From positions 1,488,001 to 1,552,000 of the forward strand of contig NZ_JAIVAC010000001.1 in NCBI RefSeq assembly GCF_020171655.1: DNA of 64,000 nucleotides. The letters run 5' to 3'. The stretch comes from Exiguobacterium aestuarii. GTDB taxonomy: Bacteria > Bacillota > Bacilli > Exiguobacteriales > Exiguobacteriaceae. This document shows positions 33,868 to 42,726 of this stretch, in pieces. Position numbers and translations under genes: made by a program. Position 1 is the stretch's first letter; every line of letters begins with the position of its first letter. The notes below the pieces were generated by a model. That model saw nothing but the letters and a program-made list of their open reading frames with translations. It had not been told where the DNA came from and did no database searches.

Positions 33868-36189
33868 ATGCTGTACAAAAATGTGTGGAAGACGCTCAGT
33901 AAGAAATGGATGCAACTGCTCGCCATCGCCATCATCATCGTCATGAGTTCACTCACGTACACGATGATGTTCTATGGAATTAGCGGAATCGAAGTTCCAA
34001 CCGAAGAATACTTGGAAGAATCGAACCAGGAAGACTTCGCCATCGAGATGCTGAACCGGGTGACGGAAGAAGAATTACGTGACCCCGATGTCGCCGCACT
34101 CGCTGAAGCCGGAACGTTCACACTAGCCGACATCAAGCAGGCAGACGAGGAAACGTTCAATCGTTTGATTGCGTCACGCATCGATGCGGTCGAACAAGAG
34201 ATGCCAGAGGCGACGATTGAACTTCGTGACTTAAAAGCAATCACGTACACACTCGGTAACGCGGAGCATCGCGGTCTCTTGCTAAAAGAATCCGATACAA
34301 TCAACCGTTCCTATGTAGAGGCGGGAGCAAGACCGAGCACGAACGACGAGGTCGCCTTAAACAAAAAGTACGCTGAAGAGAATGGAATTGAAATCGGGGA
34401 CACAATCGATTTAGGAAGACCGTTCACCGTCAGCGGGTTCGTCCTCTTCCCGGACTATACCCTCCCCCTCTTCGACGACAACTTTTTCAATCTAGATCCC
34501 GGCTCCCAGACGCTCTTACTCATGACAGACGAATCGTTCGAATCGACCGTCGGACAAGAATCGTTCCGCCTCTCCGGTGTGACGGAACAGAGCGTCGTGA
34601 CCGATCTCGACCTACCGTTTGTCGTGTCTGTCATGGAGACGGAAAATATTATCCGAAGCGGTGCGATTTACAGTGAAATCTCATCTGGGAAAGCGATGGC
34701 GCTCGGGCTCAGCCTCTTTATCGTCTCCATCGCCGTTATCATCGTCGCCATCTTGATTTCGAATATGCTCGAGGCGGAACGCGGTCAAATCGGACTGTTG
34801 AAGGCAATCGGGTACAGTCGTCGTCAAATCGCAGCACCTTATCTCGTCCTCATCTTAATCTTTGCTTTCTTCATGCTGATCATCGGCTATTTCCTTGGTC
34901 TTTATTTCGCAGACCCGTTGAAAGAACTGTATCTCGATTTTTATCTCTTACCGTCCATCACCATCGCCCAAAGTCCGCTCGTCTTTTTGACGGCCGTATT
35001 TGCGCCACTGCTTTTCTTTGCACTCGTCGCAGGAGCGGTCATCTACAAGATCATGGGAGAAAGCGCCCTCGCCCTCTTATCGCCTCGGGATAATGTTTCC
35101 TTGAATCGCCTGAGTCGGCTCGTCAGTCGACTATTGAAACGCGCGAGCGGCAAGACGAAGTTCAAATACTTGTATGCGGTCAAGAGCACGGGAAGCTTCC
35201 TCATTTTCTTCCTCGGCATCTTGTTCTCGACCATCCTCATCGTCTTCGCCCTCATGATGAACGGGGCCGTCGATCGAATGACCGTGGGCGGTTTGAATGA
35301 AGCAGTGTATGAATACGAAGCCTATACGGACGGTTCACCGCCAATCGAAGACGGACAAGAGCCGTTCCTCACTTATCCGTTCGCATTTGTTGAAGAGAAA
35401 TTGATTACGTTGAAAGGTTTAGAGATTGACAACACCTTGTTCCCGCTACGTAACGAAGATGGTGACACATTGACACTTGAACCCGACGGACTAATCGTCT
35501 CCTCATCCCTCGCCCTCAAACTCGGGCTTGAAGTCGGTCAGGACATCGATATCGAACTGAACGAAGAGACGCTGACCTATCCGATTGTCGGGATTGCTGA
35601 TGAATTCTCTGGAGACTTCGCCTATTTGCCCCGGGCGACGCTAAGTGAACTGCTTACCGACGGCGCGACGGACGAGTTGTTCAATGGCATTTATGCGACG
35701 GAGCGCCCGAACGACTCAGACTATCCGACCATCCTGTCCCGTCAAGGGTTGATTGAACAATCCGAGTCCATCAATCAATATATGAACTTCATGATGAATG
35801 TCTTGATTGGTGGTGCGTCTCTCATCGCCTTCAGCATCCTGTTCGTCCTGACGGCGCTGACGGTCGAGAAGAACTACTACGTCATTTCGTTATTAAAGGT
35901 CATGGGATACCAAAAACGGGAAGTCCGTTCGATGATTCTAAACAGCTACTTCATCTATGCGCTCGTCTCGGCCCTCTTAAGTATTCCGATCGCCTTGTTG
36001 ACGCTTCGGGTCATCATCGTCGTATTCGCAGAGGATTACGGGCTTGTCCTCCCGCTTGAATTCGAATGGATGTATATCGTCTATACGCTCGGTGCGATCG
36101 TTCTCCTCTTCTTCCTGAGCACGTTCGTCAGCCGACGGAAGATTGATCAAATCCCACTTCAGGAAGTATTAAAGACATATCAAGAATAA
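33868..36189 (+). CDS. FtsX-like ABC transporter permease
   Basis: A 773-residue permease for the adjacent ATPase. An N-terminal transmembrane helix (about 14-38) is followed by a ~230-residue extracytoplasmic domain, then three helices (about 275-390) of the first FtsX domain, including the VAILISNMLEAERGQIGLLKAIGYS coupling region, a central helix (about 440-460), a second soluble domain, and a final FtsX domain (about 640-760). This double-FtsX layout is that of BceB/MacB-like exporters of Firmicutes. No two-component system adjoins it, so a Bce-type bacitracin module is not supported. Confidence 0.88.
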   Translation: MLYKNVWKTLSKKWMQLLAIAIIIVMSSLTYTMMFYGISGIEVPTEEYLEESNQEDFAIEMLNRVTEEELRDPDVAALAEAGTFTLADIKQADEETFNRLIASRIDAVEQEMPEATIELRDLKAITYTLGNAEHRGLLLKESDTINRSYVEAGARPSTNDEVALNKKYAEENGIEIGDTIDLGRPFTVSGFVLFPDYTLPLFDDNFFNLDPGSQTLLLMTDESFESTVGQESFRLSGVTEQSVVTDLDLPFVVSVMETENIIRSGAIYSEISSGKAMALGLSLFIVSIAVIIVAILISNMLEAERGQIGLLKAIGYSRRQIAAPYLVLILIFAFFMLIIGYFLGLYFADPLKELYLDFYLLPSITIAQSPLVFLTAVFAPLLFFALVAGAVIYKIMGESALALLSPRDNVSLNRLSRLVSRLLKRASGKTKFKYLYAVKSTGSFLIFFLGILFSTILIVFALMMNGAVDRMTVGGLNEAVYEYEAYTDGSPPIEDGQEPFLTYPFAFVEEKLITLKGLEIDNTLFPLRNEDGDTLTLEPDGLIVSSSLALKLGLEVGQDIDIELNEETLTYPIVGIADEFSGDFAYLPRATLSELLTDGATDELFNGIYATERPNDSDYPTILSRQGLIEQSESINQYMNFMMNVLIGGASLIAFSILFVLTALTVEKNYYVISLLKVMGYQKREVRSMILNSYFIYALVSALLSIPIALLTLRVIIVVFAEDYGLVLPLEFEWMYIVYTLGAIVLLFFLSTFVSRRKIDQIPLQEVLKTYQE

Positions 36190-36223
36190 TTTATGCCAAA
36201 ATAGGGCATAATAAGAGATAGAC

Positions 36224-36255
36224 CAGGCCTCTCTAGAAGAGGGGCCTGACTTTTG
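36224..36255 (+). terminator. terminator of the FtsX-type ABC operon
   Basis: CAGGCCTCT / AGGGGCCTG hairpin (36225-36249) with ACTTTTG tail. Confidence 0.65.
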
Positions 36256-36273
36256 CAGAAAAGGATGATTGAC

Positions 36274-36999
36274 ATGAATCGTACACAAGTAATGCTCGCC
36301 ATTCCCGGGAACTGGTCTTCCGCGGAAGGCGTGAACGAACAAATCAGTTTACATAGTGAAGGCTACACGATGGCCGGCTTATTGCTACTCGAAGATGAGA
36401 CGGGCAAAGCGTTCACCGTAGAAGTCGTGGAACGTGACCCAGCTCTCGCCGAGGCCATGATCCACGCGAGTTCTGGTGGATTCACACCGAAAGTCGCAAA
36501 AGGAATCGCCCGTCACACGCATGTCGTCTACTTGATTGTCGACGTCAACGATTTGACAGACGTCGCCGCTGCGCGTCGTGCCGCAAATGCCGTCTTGAAT
36601 GCCGGTGGGGTCGGTGTCATGGTCGAGTCGGCTGGTGTTTCCTTCTCGAAAGACGAATGGCAAGAGTCAAAAGAAGAAGACCTTGCGCTCGACTACTCGC
36701 TGTTGACGGCGATCACGGAAGAAGAGAATGCTTATATGTCGTGGGGAATGAAAGCGTTCGGACATGCGGACGTGGCCGTACCGATGACACTCGAGATCGA
36801 AGATGCCATCCACGTGATTCACTCGTTCAACTTCCACCTCATCTCAGGCGGAGCGATGTTCGGTGATGGCGACCATTTCGCATTCGAAGACGGACGTGCT
36901 TTCACGGTCGAGATGGGTGAAGATGAGCGAACGACAATCGACAACTTGTTGCACAACCCGTTCGGCTTAATCTACCTCGTCCCACAAGCAGCAGAATAA
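36274..36999 (+). CDS. DUF4261 domain protein
   Basis: A 241-residue cytosolic protein that resembles DUF4261 proteins: the opening VMLAIPGNW, the central ARHTHVVYLIVDVNDLTDVAAARRA and the GGVGVMVESAGVSFSKDEW region. Function unknown in the family; these proteins are often predicted as toxin-immunity-type or regulatory. No signal peptide. ATG 36274 follows AAAGGATGATT. It is a single-gene unit bounded by terminators. Confidence 0.65.
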   Translation: MNRTQVMLAIPGNWSSAEGVNEQISLHSEGYTMAGLLLLEDETGKAFTVEVVERDPALAEAMIHASSGGFTPKVAKGIARHTHVVYLIVDVNDLTDVAAARRAANAVLNAGGVGVMVESAGVSFSKDEWQESKEEDLALDYSLLTAITEEENAYMSWGMKAFGHADVAVPMTLEIEDAIHVIHSFNFHLISGGAMFGDGDHFAFEDGRAFTVEMGEDERTTIDNLLHNPFGLIYLVPQAAE

Positions 37000-37000
37000 C

Positions 37001-37031
37001 AAAATGGAGCGCCCGATGGCGCTCCATTTTT
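37001..37031. terminator. bidirectional terminator
   Basis: AAAATGGAGCGCC-CGAT-GGCGCTCCATTTTT, a perfect 13-bp stem with T-run, shared by the convergent DUF4261 and LtrA genes. Confidence 0.85.
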
Positions 37032-38112
37032 ATGTGGTCGTGAGTTTAGCGTAGACAGCGAAGAAGATGGCAAGCTCAATCATAATGACTAAAGGTGAAA
37101 CGAGTACAAACAGATGGATGACGGTGAACACAAGAATAAGCGCGACGAAAAACACGAAATAGCCCCAGTGCAATCGACTCTCCGGGAAACGATGATTATG
37201 AAACACGAGCGTTGTCGACAAAAAGTAGACGAGCACCGCACCAAACGTCACAATCACTTCGAACCGTTCGTTCAATTCGCCCAAGTACATGAGTTTCATC
37301 ATACTTGCGAGTACACTGAGTGACATCCAAATGAACAAATGACCGTAGAGAATGATTTGACCGGTACCGACTGCTTCTTTGTCTACTTTCTTTTCAATGT
37401 TGTCAAAGTATTGCCACCAGATGGCGATGAGAACGATGAATGCCAAAATTGAAAAGCTGATGGACCGGATGTCCCCATCTTGTGGTTCGAGCACAGCGAG
37501 AATACTGATGATGGATTCGCCCAAGACGATGATGGTCAAAAGACCAAAACGTTCGAGCAAGTATCCTAAGTGAATCGGTGTCATCGCAAGGCGCTTTCGA
37601 CCTATGATTGGTACGACCAAATCGATGATGATGCCCAGATACAACACGACATAGCGGAAACTCCCGTCAAAGAACAAGGATAACGCCGATACTCCGATCC
37701 CAATCCACAAATACGTACCTAAAAAACGTGCCGCCGGGTCTTGAATGCGTCGATTCACCATCGTATATTGCAAGACCGTCATCACACGTAGTCCCAGATA
37801 GCCAATCAAAAATGAATAATAATAGTCATCAAAATCGACGTTCAGGCTTGCCGTCATGATGAGGACAAATACCATTTGTCCAATGACAAAGAGACGCTGG
37901 TGGACAGCGTCTTCAAAAAATCGATTGATAAACATCGTCTGCCCCACCCATGCCCACCAAATCGGGATAAACATGAGCACGAACTTCGAGGCGTATTCGA
38001 AAGGGATGACACCGTGGTGAGTGTGAAGTAAGACATGGGTCGCTGTCGCAATCGCTGCGACGTAAACCAAGTCATAGAAGAGTTCTAACCACGTGGCTCG
38101 TTTTTCTTCCAT
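37030..38112 (-). CDS. ltrA: low temperature requirement protein A (LtrA)-like membrane protein
   Basis: A 360-residue polytopic protein with about ten transmembrane helices. The N-terminal WLELFYDLVYVAAI and the FERFGLLTIIVLGESI segment are the LtrA signatures. In Listeria LtrA mutants fail to grow at low temperature, but the molecular function is unclear. It begins 15 bases after the GNAT gene, with GAGGTGGGC before the ATG, so it is probably the last gene of a four-gene operon with the CDGSH, DUF5996 and GNAT genes. Confidence 0.85.
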   Translation of the reverse strand: MEEKRATWLELFYDLVYVAAIATATHVLLHTHHGVIPFEYASKFVLMFIPIWWAWVGQTMFINRFFEDAVHQRLFVIGQMVFVLIMTASLNVDFDDYYYSFLIGYLGLRVMTVLQYTMVNRRIQDPAARFLGTYLWIGIGVSALSLFFDGSFRYVVLYLGIIIDLVVPIIGRKRLAMTPIHLGYLLERFGLLTIIVLGESIISILAVLEPQDGDIRSISFSILAFIVLIAIWWQYFDNIEKKVDKEAVGTGQIILYGHLFIWMSLSVLASMMKLMYLGELNERFEVIVTFGAVLVYFLSTTLVFHNHRFPESRLHWGYFVFFVALILVFTVIHLFVLVSPLVIMIELAIFFAVYAKLTTT

Positions 38113-38127
38113 TTAGCCCACCTCGGT

Positions 38128-38400
38128 TCACGTCGCCAACACGTCGTGATACTCCTCATGACGGTCGAACTGATTTTTCGTGAACGGACAGAGCGGGATG
38201 ATCGTCTTCCCTTGCTCCCGTGCATATTCGACGACAGTGAGGACGAGCTTCTCCCCGATCCCTTGTCCTCTCAGGTCGTCACTGACATACGTATGGTCGA
38301 CAATCAGTTTATCGGGACCCGTCGGTACGTAATGCAGTTCTGCCGATGGCTCAGCCTCGTTTCCTACATAAAACGTGTTTTCTTTTTGTTTAATATCCAT
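38128..38400 (-). CDS. YjdJ-type GNAT N-acetyltransferase
   Basis: A 90-residue mini-GNAT (acetyltransferase 'CG' type) with the acetyl-CoA motif VSDDLRGQGIGEKLVLTVVE (about 39-58) and the IIPLCPFTKNQFDRH ending. This short family is typical of stand-alone YjdJ proteins, function unknown, perhaps protein or small-molecule acetylation. Its ATG directly follows the TGA of the DUF5996 gene, so it is translationally coupled. Confidence 0.8.
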   Translation of the reverse strand: MDIKQKENTFYVGNEAEPSAELHYVPTGPDKLIVDHTYVSDDLRGQGIGEKLVLTVVEYAREQGKTIIPLCPFTKNQFDRHEEYHDVLAT

Positions 38401-39294
38401 TCACTCAGCACGCTCCTCGTCTAATTTTAAAGGGATGAAGAAATGATCACGCGTCGTCCAGTCCATCTCACGCATCAAGATATCGAACGAGGTGGACAAA
38501 AAATCTTGGACGTGACCACTCGTCGCTTCATCAAGCGTCAAGAAAAATTCGCTCTTCTCCGCATCATAATAAGCCGCTTCCGGCTTCAACGTATCCGTCG
38601 GTAACGGTCTGAACAAAAACGGATACGGCAACACGAAATAACTCGGACGATCCGTCACGTCGTCTCCGAGCCAAAATCCAAATTCAATCAACTGTTCATC
38701 AAAGGCGACACGTTCGATTATCTTATCTTCCGGAAACGGATGTTCAATCGGATAAATGACAAGAGACGAGACATCAAACGTTCCCCAAAAGAGGGCCGGT
38801 TTGATTTTCCGACATCGTAACTTCGATAAATAAGTCAGTTGTTCGTGCGCCGCCCGCTGAAACAGTCTCAATCCTTTCCGAGCATACGTCGCGTCATAGG
38901 CGAGCGGGGTCTCATCCGTATCGAGTAACCCTTTGAAGGCCATCTCTTGTGGTTTCGGATTGATGGTGATGTGTACCCCGTGTTCACGAAGGCGCGCGAA
39001 CAAGTCATCATAATAAGACTTAATCGTTTTGCCCGCTTCAATCGGAATGGCGTCCGTCTGTTCCTCGACATGAACGACGAGGCAAGACGTCAATAAGTCC
39101 ACATCAATCTGTAGCGCCCGCTCTCCTTCAAATAACAACCCTGTCGTGAAACCTTGCACCGTGAGCGGCAACGAGACGTGCCCCCATTGCGGTTCCGGTG
39201 GTGCCAGTTTGAGCTTAATCTTTCCGAGAAGCTGCGAAATCAAATGTAAGGTCAATTTCGTATCGTACCATTCTGAATGCAGTGGAATGTGCAT
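38401..39294 (-). CDS. DUF5996 family protein
   Basis: A 297-residue protein resembling the DUF5996 family. It begins PLHSEWYDTKLTLHLISQLLGKI, includes QWGHVSLPLTVQGFTTG, and the later FWGTFDVSSLVIY and LPYPFLFRPL segments. Function unknown. No signal peptide or transmembrane region. It overlaps or abuts its neighbours in a likely operon behind the CDGSH protein gene. Confidence 0.7.
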   Translation of the reverse strand: MHIPLHSEWYDTKLTLHLISQLLGKIKLKLAPPEPQWGHVSLPLTVQGFTTGLLFEGERALQIDVDLLTSCLVVHVEEQTDAIPIEAGKTIKSYYDDLFARLREHGVHITINPKPQEMAFKGLLDTDETPLAYDATYARKGLRLFQRAAHEQLTYLSKLRCRKIKPALFWGTFDVSSLVIYPIEHPFPEDKIIERVAFDEQLIEFGFWLGDDVTDRPSYFVLPYPFLFRPLPTDTLKPEAAYYDAEKSEFFLTLDEATSGHVQDFLSTSFDILMREMDWTTRDHFFIPLKLDEERAE

Positions 39295-39308
39295 CCCCTA
39301 TCATCCTC

Positions 39309-39710
39309 TCATCCTTTACACGCACCACTATGGTCACAAATCGGACGTTTCCCAGATTGCCCGCATCCACATAGTGTCGCTCGGTAAGTCGAAATGACCT
39401 CATCGCCTTGATCGATCTGAAGGTCACCCCGCACTTCGATTTGTTGCCAATCGTTCAATTTTACGGATGTCGGTACATCTGGTGCCTCCGCATCCCCTCC
39501 GTCTTTTCGGACGAATTGGAGGGCACCGCTCGGACAACGTTCAATCACCGTCGCGACATCTGGCGCCTCGGCACCATCCGGTAAAATCCACGGTTTTCGT
39601 TTCGTATCAAACACTTCCGGTAGCCCACGGACACATTCTGCCGCATGTACGCAGAGCGACACATCGTAGTACACATCAATCGATTCTCCCACGTATTGTT
39701 TGCCTCGCAT
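39309..39710 (-). CDS. YjdI-type Fe-S protein fused to a CDGSH-like zinc/iron domain
   Basis: A 133-residue two-domain protein. The N-terminal Fer4_19 part (about 8-65) has SLCVHAAECVRG and ERCPSGALQF, the usual YjdI cysteines. The C-terminal part has CGCGQSGKRPICDHSGAC, matching C-x-C-x2-S-x3-P-x-C-D but then H-S-G in place of G-S-H, so the usual fourth ligand is displaced. The protein ends eight residues after the CxD. It probably binds Fe-S clusters; cluster type is uncertain. First gene of a likely operon with DUF5996, GNAT and LtrA. Confidence 0.75.
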   Translation of the reverse strand: MRGKQYVGESIDVYYDVSLCVHAAECVRGLPEVFDTKRKPWILPDGAEAPDVATVIERCPSGALQFVRKDGGDAEAPDVPTSVKLNDWQQIEVRGDLQIDQGDEVISTYRATLCGCGQSGKRPICDHSGACKG

Positions 39711-39756
39711 CGAATCACCCCTTATGTGTTTGCGGGTCTTTACCCGTTAAGATACG

Positions 39757-39793
39757 AAAAAAACCCATCATCCTCTAATTCGGATGATGGGTT
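39757..39793 (-). terminator. terminator of thioredoxin-like gene
   Basis: ACCCATCATCC / GGATGATGGGT perfect stem with seven T on the minus strand. Confidence 0.8.
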
Positions 39794-39797
39794 GATT

Positions 39798-40124
39798 TTA
39801 GGCTTGTCTCATTTCTTGCATGCGTTCGAGTTGATGCGTCAATTCACCGATCGGGACGAATCGCGCCCGGCGTAGCATCTCTTTCCCATTGATGAAAAAG
39901 AGGACGACCGGCACCGTGAAAATGGAGAAGGATCCCGCAACTTCCGGGACTTCGTCCGAATCCACCGCGACCGCCTCGATGTCAGGAAATTGATGAAGCA
40001 TCTCTTCGATTTGAGGTTTCAGCGCATGACAGACACTGCATCCCGGATGTGACACGTAGACGAGCAGTTGTTCCGTGCTCGCAATCCGTTCATTCAATCC
40101 AGTCAAGGTTGTCATTGCTTCCAT
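39798..40124 (-). CDS. thioredoxin family protein
   Basis: A 108-residue thioredoxin-fold protein with the active site HPGCSVCHALKP (about 27-38) and the cis-proline in FTVPVVLFFINGK (about 70-82). The CSVC motif departs from CGPC. It is close to the YtpP group of Bacillus. It follows the second DegV gene by 19 bases with an AGGAGGA site, so the two are probably co-transcribed. Confidence 0.85.
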   Translation of the reverse strand: MEAMTTLTGLNERIASTEQLLVYVSHPGCSVCHALKPQIEEMLHQFPDIEAVAVDSDEVPEVAGSFSIFTVPVVLFFINGKEMLRRARFVPIGELTHQLERMQEMRQA

Positions 40125-40143
40125 CTTACATTCCTCCTATTGA

Positions 40144-40995
40144 TTAAGCGTCGAGCCACAAGACACCGACCGTCTCAAACCCGGCATGTACCGCGATCGA
40201 TGGACAGAATCGTGTCCGTACCACTTCAAGACCTGGTAATTTTGACTCGATGAGCGTGACAAGGTCGTCTTGCATCTTCGGTGCGAGTGCCGTCTGGACG
40301 AACACCCGGTTATCCTTCACACCGTTCTCCGCGTGGCGACGTTCGAGTTCACCGACCATTTCCGCATAGGCTTTCTTCAACGAGCGCGCTTTTTTGAACG
40401 GGATGACTTTCCCTGTCTCATCGAGCGTGATAATCGGTTTAATGTTCAAGATGTTCGCAAGGAACAGCTCACCCGAAGAAACGCGACCGCCGCGGCGCAT
40501 CGTTTCCATGTTTCCGATAATCATGAAGAAGTTTTTCTTATCGCGCCATGCTTCAAGCAATGCGACAATCTCTTCGACGGATTTGCCTTCTTGTTCAGCA
40601 GCTTTTCCGATTCGAACGAGCTCTTGTTGCGCTTCGAGCGCAGCGTGCGAGTCGATCGTATACACTTTGAAGTCAGCCGCCTCTGCCGCTGCTTTTGAGT
40701 TTTTCGCCGTGCTGCTCAATCCGTTTGAACAGTGGACGGCAATGGCGCAGTCATATCCTTCTTCTTTCAAGCGTTCGTAGCGGCCGATGAAATCTCCGAA
40801 AATCGGTTGTGACGTCTTCGCTTCTTTCTTTTGGTCAATCATATACCGATGCAAGTCTTCAAGCGAGAGATTTGTTTCACTATAGCCGTTGCCATCCACA
40901 ATCAATTGAATCGGGACGATATCGACACCGAGACGTGATGCCTCTTCTTGTGAGAAGTTGGCCATACTGTCGGTAATCCATGCGATTTTTGTCAT
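40144..40995 (-). CDS. DegV family fatty-acid-binding protein (second copy)
   Basis: A 283-residue DegV/FakB-like protein: IAWITDSMANFSQEEA start, TSQPIFGDFIGRYERL (about 59-74), VHCSNGLSSTAKNSKAA and the GGRVSSGEL segment. The copy at 32.2 kb has SGTYSAS where this one has SSTAKNS, so the ligand pocket may differ. A TATAAT (41038-41043) lies in the 30 bases upstream, part of an extended -10. It is probably in an operon with the thioredoxin gene. Confidence 0.87.
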   Translation of the reverse strand: MTKIAWITDSMANFSQEEASRLGVDIVPIQLIVDGNGYSETNLSLEDLHRYMIDQKKEAKTSQPIFGDFIGRYERLKEEGYDCAIAVHCSNGLSSTAKNSKAAAEAADFKVYTIDSHAALEAQQELVRIGKAAEQEGKSVEEIVALLEAWRDKKNFFMIIGNMETMRRGGRVSSGELFLANILNIKPIITLDETGKVIPFKKARSLKKAYAEMVGELERRHAENGVKDNRVFVQTALAPKMQDDLVTLIESKLPGLEVVRTRFCPSIAVHAGFETVGVLWLDA

Positions 40996-41083
40996 AACTA
41001 AAAAGCCTCCAATGGTCGTTCATTTTGATCCAACCTCATTATACCTTATTTTCTATCCCGATTCCTAGCCGACCGAATGAGAC

Positions 41084-41113
41084 GAAAAAACAGAGCGACA
41101 CGCGGTCGCCCTG
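41084..41113 (-). terminator. terminator of the nos-RDD pair
   Basis: CAG-AGCGAC / GTCGC-CCTG hairpin with six T on the minus strand, just after the RDD stop. Confidence 0.65.
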
Positions 41114-41120
41114 CTTCTTT

Positions 41121-41531
41121 TCACTTTGTCGAAATCAATTTCGTGTGGGCGAATTCGTCATGCGGCAGTTCGAGGTCTTTATTCGACTTCATCTGTTGAA
41201 GCGCTCGAATGAGTGGGATCCCAAGCGTCGCTGGATAAACAACGTCTTTATAAAGCGTTCGTTTGATGACCTGCTCAAAGGAGAGTGGGCGTCCGTCCGC
41301 ACTCACGACTTTAATTCCGACGACTCGGTCTCCGAGTGTCTGACCGTTTTGGTACAGCATACAGTAAACCTCTCCGGCCATCGTCACAACGGTCGGTAAG
41401 TAATACCGCTTCACTTCCTTGTCGGGCCATACCTTTTTACGGATGGCCTTTTCAATCAATTTGGCCGGCGTCTGAAAGACGACTTGGTCGATTTGACCGG
41501 CGACGGCTCGTTTCCAAAGTGGGACTGCCAC
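41121..41531 (-). CDS. RDD family membrane protein
   Basis: A ~136-residue RDD protein with the two diagnostic segments: LWKRAVAGQIDQVVF, where the usual R..D..D stretch is partly altered, and QTLGDRVVGIKVVSADG in the middle. The first hydrophobic segment (about 35-60) and the C-terminal half fit two membrane helices. A GTG at 41531 has AAAGGA eight bases before it; an ATG nine bases upstream is the alternative. It lies 23 bases behind the NO synthase gene and is probably co-transcribed with it. Family role is transport-like or unknown. Confidence 0.7.
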   Translation of the reverse strand: MAVPLWKRAVAGQIDQVVFQTPAKLIEKAIRKKVWPDKEVKRYYLPTVVTMAGEVYCMLYQNGQTLGDRVVGIKVVSADGRPLSFEQVIKRTLYKDVVYPATLGIPLIRALQQMKSNKDLELPHDEFAHTKLISTK

Positions 41532-41554
41532 AGCAATCATCCTTTCTCTCGGTT

Positions 41555-42631
41555 CTAGCCTTTTATTTCCTCTTTTACCGGCTGACGAAACCCAGAGAAC
41601 GGACATCCGCTTCGTGCGAACAAGTTCGGCGTCTTGATGATGTTGTCATAATGTTCATGGAAGACGTGCGTCGTCGCAGGCGATAGAGGCGGGATGAGCC
41701 AGCTCCACTGCCCTGTGACGTCACGCCCCGCTTCCCGTTCATTCTTTTCGAATCGTTTGAACTGTTTGGCGGCGGTATGATGATCAACGATCGTGACACC
41801 CGCCCGCTCGAACGACTGGAGGACGGCGATATTCAATTCAACGAGCGCGCGGTCCCGCCAGAGCGAGCGCTCTTTCGACGTATCAAGCCCGAGTGAGCGG
41901 CCGACGAGCGGCAACAAGTCGTAGCGATCCGTGTCTGCTAAGTTACGCGCACCGATTTCTGTCTCCATATACCATCCGTTGAACGGCACTGACGTAAAAC
42001 GGAGACCGCCGATTTCAAGTTCCATGTCAGCGATAGCCGGAATGGCATGCCATTTAATCGGGCGACCATCAAACAAGTCAAACTCCTCGTGAACGATGTC
42101 GACTTCGAGCACGGCATCACTCGGCAAGTCATATAGACGAACGTCCTGACCGTCCGTAATCATGAGCGGTAACTTATCAAACGGCGTGCCGGTCCCGACC
42201 CATCCGAGTTGTTCTGCCCGTTTCGTCATCGCCACGGACATCGGGTCCCCGATGATTCCTTCCGGTGTCTCATATCCGGCATACCGAATCAATTGCGTGT
42301 TCAACAGTTTGAACTTGTTCGGAAGGACCGTCATCGTCGAGCGGATTTTTCCACCGTTTGTGGCGAAATGAAGATGCTCCACAAGCCGAGCGTAGACGTC
42401 ATCAAACGTTTTCGCATCCCGGGCATCGATCACATGAAGCGTCTGCCAAAACAATCGTCCGATGCAACGGTTTGAGTTCCGCCATGCCACTTTTGCGCCT
42501 TCACACAACTCCTCCGTCGTCAACGAATACGTACCCGTGCGTTCAATTTCTTGTTCGATTTCTCGCAAACGTTCGGAAGGGTCATCTTGCCACTGTCGCA
42601 TCCACTCGCTCGCTTGTTCATACAAATTCAT
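41555..42631 (-). CDS. nos: nitric oxide synthase oxygenase
   Basis: Bacterial NOS oxygenase: oxidises L-arginine to citrulline and NO using reductase proteins in trans, as no reductase domain is fused. The 358-residue protein has the heme-thiolate cysteine in RNSNRCIGRLFW (about residue 56), the arginine-binding glutamate in NGWYMETEIGARNL (about 219-231) and the WSWLIPPLSPATTHVFHEHY C-terminal region. Note ETE where the family commonly has GTE. NO protects against oxidative stress and antibiotics in Firmicutes. Followed by the RDD gene. Confidence 0.95.
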   Translation of the reverse strand: MNLYEQASEWMRQWQDDPSERLREIEQEIERTGTYSLTTEELCEGAKVAWRNSNRCIGRLFWQTLHVIDARDAKTFDDVYARLVEHLHFATNGGKIRSTMTVLPNKFKLLNTQLIRYAGYETPEGIIGDPMSVAMTKRAEQLGWVGTGTPFDKLPLMITDGQDVRLYDLPSDAVLEVDIVHEEFDLFDGRPIKWHAIPAIADMELEIGGLRFTSVPFNGWYMETEIGARNLADTDRYDLLPLVGRSLGLDTSKERSLWRDRALVELNIAVLQSFERAGVTIVDHHTAAKQFKRFEKNEREAGRDVTGQWSWLIPPLSPATTHVFHEHYDNIIKTPNLFARSGCPFSGFRQPVKEEIKG

Positions 42632-42726
42632 GTCTTAAGTCTCCTCATTTGTTCTCTCTTCTCCATCTTAGAGAAAAGGAGACCTTCGTTTCAACTATCC
42701 GTCCTCGTACGTGACAGGTTACTTCA

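Noticed and set aside
36195-36209. Small hairpin TGCC-aaaatag-GGCA after the FtsX-type permease
   Set aside because: Only four pairs; the longer stem at 36225-36249 is the real terminator.
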